From positions 1 through 10,046 of the forward strand of contig JAGXAD010000013.1 of assembly GCA_018971745.1 (NCBI GenBank): a DNA stretch of 10,046 nucleotides. Direction: 5' to 3'. Positions 1 through 5,586 of the stretch are shown piece after piece (the stretch's first letter is position 1; each line of letters opens with the position of its first letter). This stretch comes from Patescibacteria group bacterium (GTDB lineage Bacteria > Patescibacteriota > Minisyncoccia > Sungbacterales > GWA2-42-14). The notes below the pieces were generated by a model that was not told the DNA's origin, made no database searches, and saw only the letters and a program-made list of their open reading frames with translations. Made by a program: the position numbers and the translations under genes.

Positions 1-15
1 CGGTATTTTGACAAT

Positions 16-21
16 GGAGAG
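16..21 (+). promoter_or_regulatory. Shine-Dalgarno site deciding the JAMM gene start
   Basis: GGAGAG lies 7 bases before ATG 29 and overlaps the other candidate start, ATG 14. It therefore supports initiation at 29 rather than at ATG 14 or TTG 8. Confidence 0.65.
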
Positions 22-28
22 ATTGCGC

Positions 29-643
29 ATGCTGCCAAGCGTACAGATTTATTTCAACGCGCTTGCGCAGATGTTGTGCGCGAGCGTTGAGCCGTTTAAA
101 AAAGAATGTCTCGGAGTGCTGTTCGGTTCTTTGCCGACAAAAACAAAAAATCAATTTATTATTGCGTTTGTTCAGCCGGTTCAGTGCGTTAACCGAAAGC
201 GGTTTACCGAGATTAAACCGAACGACAAAAGCTGGTTCCGGCTTCAAGATTTTTTTTCCCAAATTCCCGGCCGGTCCCGTTACCTCGGCGATTTTCATTC
301 GCATGCCGAATGGGGAAATTTAAATCCGTCTGATAAGATGAGCGATCAGGATATTGTTGCGATGCAAGAAGACAGTTACAAACTCGAAATTATTATTGCC
401 ATTTCTTCATGCGCGAAAACTCCGAAATTGTGGGCGGTTGAGGAAGACGGAAGTTTGTGCGGGTCATTTGGAAGCAAAAAAACAATGTACGATTTTATTA
501 TCAGCGCGTATGTGCTTTACTCGGACGATGCGGATGATGATCAAAAGCCGAAACCAAAAAAAATTAAAATTGCAACGCCGGAATTTATCAAATCGTTTAA
601 TCGCGTTTTGGAGCGCAGACGAGCGCGGACTAATAAATTATAA
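29..643 (+). CDS. JAB/MPN (JAMM-motif) metalloprotease-like protein
   Basis: This 204-residue protein looks like a JAB1/MPN/Mov34-fold zinc isopeptidase or deubiquitinase-like hydrolase. It has an N-terminal ECLGVLFG segment (Glu27, the usual catalytic glutamate position). A GDFHSH motif follows (His90 and His92, the expected zinc ligands), then SDQD (Ser105, Asp108), which supplies the S-x-x-D part of the JAMM signature. Two features differ from the textbook pattern: the residue after HSH is Ala rather than Pro, and 12 residues rather than 7 separate His92 from Ser105. An acidic stretch (about 166-171) precedes a basic tail. No signal peptide or membrane helix is seen, so it is probably cytosolic. 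The frame stays open to the left edge (TTG at 8, ATG at 14). I prefer ATG 29 because GGAGAG at 16-21 lies 7 bases before it. Members of this fold remove ubiquitin-like tags or sulfur-carrier tails, or process small molecules; the substrate here is unknown. Fold call fairly sure, function not. Confidence 0.75.
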   Translation: MLPSVQIYFNALAQMLCASVEPFKKECLGVLFGSLPTKTKNQFIIAFVQPVQCVNRKRFTEIKPNDKSWFRLQDFFSQIPGRSRYLGDFHSHAEWGNLNPSDKMSDQDIVAMQEDSYKLEIIIAISSCAKTPKLWAVEEDGSLCGSFGSKKTMYDFIISAYVLYSDDADDDQKPKPKKIKIATPEFIKSFNRVLERRRARTNKL

Positions 644-648
644 CTGCG

Positions 649-678
649 CCCCGCATTTTTTGCGGGGTTTTTGTTTTT
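649..678 (+). terminator. Intrinsic terminator after the JAMM gene
   Basis: A perfect 7-bp stem, CCCCGCA (649-655) with TGCGGGG (661-667), closes a T5 loop. It is followed by T5-G-T5 (668-678) and starts six bases after the stop codon. It isolates the JAMM gene from the downstream aminopeptidase. Confidence 0.92.
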
Positions 679-679
679 G

Positions 680-698
680 CCGCGCGCTGCGCGGTTTT
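680..698 (+). terminator. Second GC-rich hairpin with T4 tail (backup terminator?)
   Basis: CCGCGC (680-685), a GCT loop and GCGCGG (689-694) form a perfect 6-bp stem followed by TTTT (695-698), two bases after the first terminator. The T tail runs into the TTGACA at 697, so the element abuts the promoter of the next gene. It may be a tandem terminator or simply a stable hairpin; the short U-tract keeps confidence low. Confidence 0.4.
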
Positions 699-725
699 GA
701 CAACAAAATTTTCCGTGATACTAAT
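697..725 (+). promoter_or_regulatory. Candidate sigma70-type promoter for the M1 aminopeptidase
   Basis: A perfect TTGACA (697-702) is followed 16-17 bases later by TACTAA/ACTAAT (719-725), with TG at 716-717 as in an extended -10. The -35 is strong and the -10 is weak. Position fits: downstream of the previous terminator and roughly 60 bases before the start codon. A GC-rich 5-bp hairpin (731-746) would lie in the leader. Confidence 0.45.
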
Positions 726-755
726 GAAGCGCGCGCACGTTCGCGCAGTGTTGTT

Positions 756-770
756 TGACAAAAACTGTCA
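756..770. repeat. Short inverted repeat in the aminopeptidase leader
   Basis: TGACA (756-760), five bases, then TGTCA (766-770) form a small dyad between the candidate promoter and the ribosome-binding site. It contains a TTGACA (755-760), but this is too close to the start codon to be a useful -35. It could be an operator half-site pair, a weak leader hairpin or chance. Confidence 0.3.
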
Positions 771-791
771 TAAGAAGAAGAGGAGCGAAAC

Positions 792-3398
792 ATGCCCGAA
801 AAGCCGTTGTGCCTTCTGCCTGATTATGCAGAACCCAGGAAGTACCAATTGTGGATTGAGCCGCATTTGGAAAACTTCGCGTTTGACGGCCGCGAGTCTA
901 TTGAGATTGACATTCTTGAGCCGATAGACACTTTAACGTTGCATGCGGCTGACCTTACTATTCAGAGTGCAAAACTTCGGAATAGTTTTGGTTCCTCTTT
1001 CAACGTCAATATTTCTTTAGATAAAGATAATAAGCGTGTTACATTTTCGCTTGAAAAAATAGCGGCACCCGGAAAATACCATTTTGATATTGAGTATCGC
1101 GGCGAGATCAATGACCAGATGTGCGGCCTGTATCGGAGCATGTATACGCTGCCGGACGGCACCAAGCGCTACATGGCAACCACGCAATGCGAAGCCATTG
1201 ATGCGCGCCGCATTTTCCCGTGCTTGGACGAACCGGCGCGAAAAGCAGTGTTTGAGCTTTCGGTTACGATCCCATCAAATCTCACTGCTCTTTCGAATAT
1301 GCCTGTTGCGGAAGAATGGACGCGAGACGGAATGAAACTTGTGAAGTTTCAACCAACGCCACGCATGTCAACCTATCTGTTTGCAGTGATAGTTGGCGAA
1401 TTTGAATATGTGGAAGGAAAAACAAAGAATAATATTGTGGTTCGTGTACATACGACGCCTGGCAAAAAGGAATTTGGGTATCACGCGCTCAAGCGCGGCA
1501 TCCGCGTTCTTGAAGAATATACCGATTATTTCGGAGTCGCGTATCCTCTGCCGAAAATGGACATGGTGGCTATTCCGGATTTTGCCGCGGGCGCTATGGA
1601 AAATTGGGGGCTTGAAACATTCCGGGAAACCGCGCTTCTGGTTGACCCGAAGAATTCTTCCGCGGCAATGGAAGAGCGTGTGGATGAGGTGGTGGACCAC
1701 GAATTTGCCCATCAGTGGCACGGCGATCTGGTAACGATGGTGTGGTGGAACGGCCTGTGGCTGAATGAGGGGTTTGCTTCATGGATGGAGTTGATCGCCG
1801 CTCACCGCATCAATCCCGAATTGCATCCGGAAGACAAATTTATTGCGGAGGATTTTGTTGCCGCATTAAATGTGGATGCGCTGAAAACCTCGCGGCCGAT
1901 CCATGTTGTGATCAATCACGACAATCAGATCAACGAATGCTTTGACGGCATTGCCTATTCAAAGGGCGCTTCAATTATCCGGATGATTGAGAATTTTCTC
2001 GGTCCCGAGATATTCCGCAGCGGCCTGCAGCGCTATATGAAAAAGCACGCCTACGGAAATACCGAACCCGAGGATTTGTGGCGTGCGCTTGAAGAGGCAT
2101 CGGGCAAGCCGGTTACTGCTATGATGGATAAGTGGATCAAGCAGGTTGGGTACCCGATTATCCATGTTGAGCGGAAAAACGAAAACGGTAAAACAACGCT
2201 TTGCCTTTCGCAGGAACGGTTCTTGTATGAGCGCAACGAAGCTCCGGCAGAAGCTATAACCTGGGATGTGCCGATCGGCATTACCGTTGAGGGCAATAGC
2301 GAACACTCGTTTGTTTTGTTGGACAGGAAGAGTATGGAGGCGGATCTTGCTTCCTTGTCGTTTTACCTGAAACCCGAAGAGTGGGTGAAGCTGAATTCGG
2401 CGCACACCGGTTTTTTTAGGGTGCATTATGAGGCAAGCGAGCTTCTGAAGTTCAAGACGGCAGTTTCGGAAAAGAAGCTTTCCGTTGCGGACCGGATTGA
2501 ACTCTGTGATGACGCATATGCTCTGACGCGCTCCGGGTATTATTCCGGCGGCTTCCTGCTTGATTTTCTTTCCGCGTACAAAAAAGAGATCGGGCTTCGG
2601 GTGTGGCAGGTTTTGCTTGGCCGTTTGGATGGGATTAACCTTCTTGCGGCAGGAGAATCATACGCCAAGCCCTTGGAGAGTTACACAAGAGATCTTTTGT
2701 CGGAGATTGCGTCTCGTGTCGGCTGGGTTGAACGACCTGATGACACGCATCATACCAAGATGCTTCGCGGTATGGTGCTGGGTGCATACGGCCAGGCTGG
2801 CGACCCTACGACCATTTCATGGGCGCGGGAGCAGTTTGCCGCCTTTTTGAAAGACCATGCGGCGGTAAGCCCGAACCTGCGGCGTACGGTGTACGGCATT
2901 GTTGCCGCATACGGTAACGCAAAAACGCACGATACACTTTGGCAGCTTTATCAGAAGTTTACCTTACAGGAAGAGCAAGTGCGCTTGCTCGGATCGCTGA
3001 CTGATTTTCGGGATCCGGAATTGCTTTTGAGGACGCTTAACCTCTTTATTTCTGGGGAGGTGCGGCCGCAGAATGTGTATCCTGCGCTTCGGAGCATTGC
3101 TACAAATCCCGCGGGGCGCGACCTGACCTGGAAATTTGTCAAAGAGAATTGGGGAGCGTTTTGCAGGATGTATGAAAAGGGAAAACTGCTTGGCCGTGTG
3201 ATTGAAGCCGTGTGCAAGCCCCTTGCTTCGTTTAATGACGAAGCGGACGTGAAATCGTTCTTTGCTTCGCATCAGGTGCCAGAAGCAATGCGCACCATCG
3301 AGCAGGCGCTTGAAAGCATTCGCGTGAATGCCTCATGGCGCGAGCGGGACCGCATAAATTTTGCTTTGCGGATGAGGCATTATAATAACTTAAGATAA
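792..3398 (+). CDS. M1-family zinc aminopeptidase, puromycin-sensitive/ERAP type
   Basis: This 868-residue protein removes N-terminal residues from peptides and would finish the breakdown of oligopeptides released by ClpP-type proteases. All M1 hallmarks are visible. Gln132 and Glu134 sit in the substrate-anchor QCE segment. The GAMEN exopeptidase motif is at 267-271. The zinc site HEFAH is at 303-307, with the third ligand Glu326 exactly 18 residues on (NEGFA). The transition-state Tyr389 is in GIAYSKGAS. A C-terminal ERAP1_C-like helical region begins around residue 533 (near NSAHTGFFRVHY). Overall length and the C-terminal part match tricorn-interacting-factor/PSA-like enzymes. No signal peptide or membrane anchor is seen, so it is likely cytosolic. 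The start is set by AGGAG (781-785), 6 bases before ATG. The gene stands alone between terminators. Substrate preference cannot be read; pepN is avoided as a symbol because several M1 subfamilies exist. Confidence 0.95.
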   Translation: MPEKPLCLLPDYAEPRKYQLWIEPHLENFAFDGRESIEIDILEPIDTLTLHAADLTIQSAKLRNSFGSSFNVNISLDKDNKRVTFSLEKIAAPGKYHFDIEYRGEINDQMCGLYRSMYTLPDGTKRYMATTQCEAIDARRIFPCLDEPARKAVFELSVTIPSNLTALSNMPVAEEWTRDGMKLVKFQPTPRMSTYLFAVIVGEFEYVEGKTKNNIVVRVHTTPGKKEFGYHALKRGIRVLEEYTDYFGVAYPLPKMDMVAIPDFAAGAMENWGLETFRETALLVDPKNSSAAMEERVDEVVDHEFAHQWHGDLVTMVWWNGLWLNEGFASWMELIAAHRINPELHPEDKFIAEDFVAALNVDALKTSRPIHVVINHDNQINECFDGIAYSKGASIIRMIENFLGPEIFRSGLQRYMKKHAYGNTEPEDLWRALEEASGKPVTAMMDKWIKQVGYPIIHVERKNENGKTTLCLSQERFLYERNEAPAEAITWDVPIGITVEGNSEHSFVLLDRKSMEADLASLSFYLKPEEWVKLNSAHTGFFRVHYEASELLKFKTAVSEKKLSVADRIELCDDAYALTRSGYYSGGFLLDFLSAYKKEIGLRVWQVLLGRLDGINLLAAGESYAKPLESYTRDLLSEIASRVGWVERPDDTHHTKMLRGMVLGAYGQAGDPTTISWAREQFAAFLKDHAAVSPNLRRTVYGIVAAYGNAKTHDTLWQLYQKFTLQEEQVRLLGSLTDFRDPELLLRTLNLFISGEVRPQNVYPALRSIATNPAGRDLTWKFVKENWGAFCRMYEKGKLLGRVIEAVCKPLASFNDEADVKSFFASHQVPEAMRTIEQALESIRVNASWRERDRINFALRMRHYNNLR

Positions 3399-3407
3399 TA
3401 AACCAAG

Positions 3408-3442
3408 ACTCTTCGGAATTTTCCGGAGAGTTTTTATTTTTT
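3408..3442 (+). terminator. Intrinsic terminator after the aminopeptidase
   Basis: ACTCTTCGGAA (3408-3418) pairs with TTCCGGAGAGT (3421-3431) through one G-U pair; the innermost pairs open to give a four-base loop. It is followed by T5-A-T6 (3431-3442). It begins 9 bases after the stop codon. Confidence 0.92.
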
Positions 3443-3446
3443 CCTC

Positions 3447-3475
3447 TTGACTCTCAACTATTGGTTTGATAACTT
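3447..3475 (+). promoter_or_regulatory. Candidate extended -10 promoter for the ASCH gene
   Basis: TTGACT (3447-3452), a 17-base spacer and TAACTT (3470-3475) are preceded by TG-n (3467-3469). The site lies directly after the previous terminator and about 45 bases before the start codon. The -35 is good, the -10 moderate. Confidence 0.45.
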
Positions 3476-3521
3476 AATAATTGGACATTTAACAATTTCA
3501 TAAAAATATGGGAGGTGCCTG

Positions 3522-3926
3522 ATGAAACAGCCGATGTATGCTTTGTTGATCGCGCCTGATCATAGGATGCGAACAAATGTTGTCTACGGCGGAAAAACAA
3601 TTACGATTCGGGAAGGCCATCGCGGCTATCAGCCGAGTCTGGTAATGCTTTGTTGCCATCTTGTGCCGTGGGCAGTAATGGCGGATATTACCAATGTTCG
3701 TCATTGCACTCTCCGCGAGGTAACGCAAGAAGAATATGAAGATGACGGATTTCATTCCCAAGAGGATTTATTGCAAGGCATGCAAAGATTTTATCCCAAC
3801 CTGACGCTTGATTCTCCCGTTACCGTTATCAGATGGGAGAAAGTGCGAGGGTTTCTCGTAGATTACTGCGCCGAATATCGACTTCTGCCAGAAAAGCTTT
3901 ACAGTAAAATCAAACACGGGGATTAA
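3522..3926 (+). CDS. ASCH-domain (PUA-like fold) small protein
   Basis: This 134-residue soluble protein has the pattern of an ASCH domain, a PUA-like beta-barrel thought to bind RNA or nucleotides. An early KTITIR strand (residues 25-30) corresponds to the family's conserved lysine-plus-TIR segment. An ITNV..CTLREVTQEE segment (56-71) and a helix around DDGFHSQEDLL (74-84) follow. The barrel closes with SPVTVIRWEKV (98-108). About 25 further residues extend the C-terminus. The strand-helix order and length fit stand-alone ASCH proteins. The ribosome-binding site is strong (GGGAGGTG, 3510-3517) and fixes the ATG. Cys44, Cys45 and the following His are adjacent but form no recognisable zinc motif. 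It is a single-gene unit with its own promoter and terminator, so neighbours do not hint at the ligand. Related families include amidohydrolases acting on modified cytidines (YqfB type); that activity is not claimed here. Confidence 0.75.
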   Translation: MKQPMYALLIAPDHRMRTNVVYGGKTITIREGHRGYQPSLVMLCCHLVPWAVMADITNVRHCTLREVTQEEYEDDGFHSQEDLLQGMQRFYPNLTLDSPVTVIRWEKVRGFLVDYCAEYRLLPEKLYSKIKHGD

Positions 3927-3951
3927 TGATTGCCATTAATCCTTTTTCTTT
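3920..3951 (+). terminator. Intrinsic terminator overlapping the ASCH stop codon
   Basis: A perfect 9-bp stem, GGATTAATG (3920-3928) with CATTAATCC (3934-3942), has an ATTGC loop and is followed by T5-C-T4. The stop codon TAA (3924-3926) lies inside the left arm, so terminating ribosomes and hairpin folding compete for the same bases. Confidence 0.9.
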
Positions 3952-3962
3952 TGTGGATTTTC

Positions 3963-3992
3963 TTGACAATTCATTCCCCCATTTGCTATACT
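3963..3992 (+). promoter_or_regulatory. Strong extended -10 promoter for nusA
   Basis: Consensus TTGACA (3963-3968), an 18-base spacer and TATACT (3987-3992) are preceded by TG-C (3984-3986). This is the best plus-strand promoter in the window. Transcription should begin near 3999, only a few bases before the leader hairpin. Confidence 0.8.
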
Positions 3993-4005
3993 TGACATTA
4001 AGGTG

Positions 4006-4031
4006 AAATCGCATGAGAATGCGATTTTTTT
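4006..4031 (+). terminator. Promoter-proximal terminator-like hairpin (nusA leader attenuator?)
   Basis: AAATCGCAT (4006-4014) pairs perfectly with ATGCGATTT (4019-4027) across a GAGA tetraloop of the GNRA class. A run of seven T (4025-4031) overlaps the end of the stem. This has the form of an intrinsic terminator, yet it lies between the nusA promoter and the nusA start, so any nusA transcript from that promoter must read through it. An attenuation role is inferred. Alternatively it is a 5' stabilising hairpin. Confidence 0.6.
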
Positions 4032-4033
4032 AA
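4013..4033 (+). CDS. Possible six-codon leader peptide (MRMRFF)
   Basis: AAGGTG (4000-4005) lies 7 bases before an ATG (4013) that reads MRMRFF and stops at TAA (4031-4033), 38 bases before nusA. The mini-ORF covers the hairpin loop, right arm and T-run, so a ribosome on it would prevent hairpin folding. This leader carries the only recognisable ribosome-binding site upstream of nusA. A six-codon frame can arise by chance, so expression is uncertain. Confidence 0.25.
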   Translation: MRMRFF

Positions 4034-4071
4034 CGCCCAAGTTTACTTATTCGTAATCAAACGCAAACAAT

Positions 4072-5526
4072 ATGGATTTAAAAAATTTTTCACAGGCGAT
4101 CCGCGAACTTGCGGAAGAAAAAGGCATTTCCGCGGAACGGGTCGTGGAAACCATTGAAATGGCGATTGCCGCCGCGTACAAAAAGGACTACGGCCAGCGC
4201 GGCCAGATTGTGCGCGCGAAATTGAGTCCTGAAACCGGAGACATCAAATTTTCTCAGGTGAAAATTGTGGTTGACGAAACTATGATTAAATCCGAGGAAG
4301 AAATCGCGGCCGAGGAAGAAGAGCGCGCCCGGCGCCTTGCCGAAACCGTGGAAGAGGTCTCATCCGGCAAAGCGCATACCAGACGGTCCGACGAAGACGA
4401 GGAAGAAACGGAAGAGGGCGAAAAAAAAGTCCGTTTCAACCCGGAAAAGCATATTATGCTCGACGAGGCATTGAAAATAAAACCGGACGCGGCCGTGAAC
4501 GACGAGATCGCTTTTGATCTTGAACCGCACGAGGATTTCGGAAGAATCGCGTCGCAAACCGCAAAGCAAGTGATTATTCAACGGATTCGCGAGGCGGAGC
4601 GCGAAGCGGTATATGACGAATATAAAGACAAAGAAATGCAGTTGGTTTCGGGCATTATACAGCGCATTGAAGGGAAAAACGTGTTTGTTGATCTTGGCCG
4701 CGGCGTTGGCATGTTGCCGTTTGAGGAACAGATTCCGCGCGAATTTTATCGCTTGGGCGAACGGGTCAAAGCAATCATCATTCTCGTTGAAAAAAATCAA
4801 AGAGGGTCCGGCATTTTTCTTTCGCGGATTCATCCCGAGCTTTTGCAAAAACTTTTTGAACTTGAAGTTCCGGAAATCGCGTCGGGTGCGGTTGAAATCA
4901 AATCAATTGCGCGCGAAGCCGGATCGCGCTCAAAAGTCGCGGTGGCGTCCAATGAGGACGGCATTGACCCGGTCGGGTCAATGGTCGGCCAGCGGGGAGT
5001 CCGCGTATCAACCGTGATTCAGGAGATCGGCGGAGAAAAAATTGACATTATTGAATGGTCGGAAAAACCGGAAAAATTTATTGCGAATTCTCTTTCGCCC
5101 GCAAAAGTGCTTGACGTCGAAATTAACGAAAAAAGAAAAGACGCTCGGGCAATGGTTCCTGACGATCAGTTGTCGCTTGCCATCGGCAAGGGCGGGCAGA
5201 ATGTGAGGCTTGCCGCAAAATTGACCGGATGGCGCATTGACGTGCGGTCGCAAAAAACAGAGGGCGCGTCTGCGACTCCGGAAGGAGAAGCCGTGATTGC
5301 GAACGAAGAATTTGTCGAAACTGCGAAAGAGGAAAAAGAAAAAGCGCATCCGGAAGTTGCCGAGGAATTAAAAAAAGCGCTTGAAAAAGATGAAGAAGTA
5401 AAAGAAGAAAAACCCGAAAGCATTGATAAAAAAGCCGGCGAAAAAAAAGAAAAGAAAGCGGAAAAATCAGCATCCGTAAAAGAAACAAAGTCGAAATCAA
5501 AAAAGAATAAACAAATTAACAAATAA
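4072..5526 (+). CDS. nusA: Transcription elongation/termination factor NusA
   Basis: NusA binds RNA polymerase and nascent RNA, promoting pausing, hairpin-dependent termination and antitermination complexes. The 484 residues show the usual order. The N-terminal polymerase-binding domain starts MDLKNF, has AIAAAYKKDYG at 31-41 and resumes with FGRIASQTAKQVIIQRI (156-172). An S1 domain follows (about 186-252). KH1 contains DPVGSMVGQRGVRV (299-312) and KH2 contains LAIGKGGQNVRLAAKLTGW (369-387). An acidic Glu/Asp/Arg insert of roughly 50 residues (about 75-127) interrupts the N-terminal domain. After residue 395 there are no acidic AR repeats as in E. coli, only an approximately 85-residue Lys/Glu tail. 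ATG 4072 gives the canonical family N-terminus but has no Shine-Dalgarno sequence. A strong promoter and a terminator-like hairpin lie upstream; hppA follows after 60 bases without a clear terminator. Confidence 0.97.
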   Translation: MDLKNFSQAIRELAEEKGISAERVVETIEMAIAAAYKKDYGQRGQIVRAKLSPETGDIKFSQVKIVVDETMIKSEEEIAAEEEERARRLAETVEEVSSGKAHTRRSDEDEEETEEGEKKVRFNPEKHIMLDEALKIKPDAAVNDEIAFDLEPHEDFGRIASQTAKQVIIQRIREAEREAVYDEYKDKEMQLVSGIIQRIEGKNVFVDLGRGVGMLPFEEQIPREFYRLGERVKAIIILVEKNQRGSGIFLSRIHPELLQKLFELEVPEIASGAVEIKSIAREAGSRSKVAVASNEDGIDPVGSMVGQRGVRVSTVIQEIGGEKIDIIEWSEKPEKFIANSLSPAKVLDVEINEKRKDARAMVPDDQLSLAIGKGGQNVRLAAKLTGWRIDVRSQKTEGASATPEGEAVIANEEFVETAKEEKEKAHPEVAEELKKALEKDEEVKEEKPESIDKKAGEKKEKKAEKSASVKETKSKSKKNKQINK

Positions 5527-5579
5527 CGAATCTCGAACGAATAAACGAATTCGTATACTCGTAACAAATTCGTTATTTG
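5520..5579. repeat. Nested inverted/direct repeat between nusA and hppA
   Basis: A 12-bp arm (5520-5531) is the exact reverse complement of 5568-5579. Inside it, ACGAAT (5537-5542) pairs with ATTCGT (5549-5554), and ACGAATTCGT (5545-5554) is a perfect 10-bp palindrome. AACGAAT occurs three times in direct orientation (5525, 5536, 5544). No U-tract follows, so it is not a normal terminator. A TATACT (5554-5559) within it resembles a -10 but has no good -35. ATTCGTAA also appears once in the nusA leader (4049-4056). The element may be an RNA-processing hairpin, an operator or a dispersed intergenic repeat. Confidence 0.7.
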
Positions 5580-5586
5580 GGAATGT

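Noticed and set aside
8..13. TTGACA at the left edge as a -35 element
   Set aside because: A -10 at normal spacing would fall at about 30-37, inside the JAMM gene, and no matching hexamer is there. The real promoter probably lies outside the window or is not visible.
354..758. Plus-strand open frame running from inside the JAMM gene across its terminator
   Set aside because: It overlaps the JAMM gene in another frame, crosses a strong terminator and has no domain-like pattern.
1368..2426. Several minus-strand open frames inside the aminopeptidase gene
   Set aside because: They lie opposite conserved M1 catalytic motifs and show no family signature of their own.
5554..5559. TATACT in the nusA-hppA gap as an hppA promoter
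   Set aside because: No -35-like hexamer lies at 16-18 bases upstream and there is no TG extension; it falls within the inverted repeat. Read-through from nusA explains hppA expression more simply.
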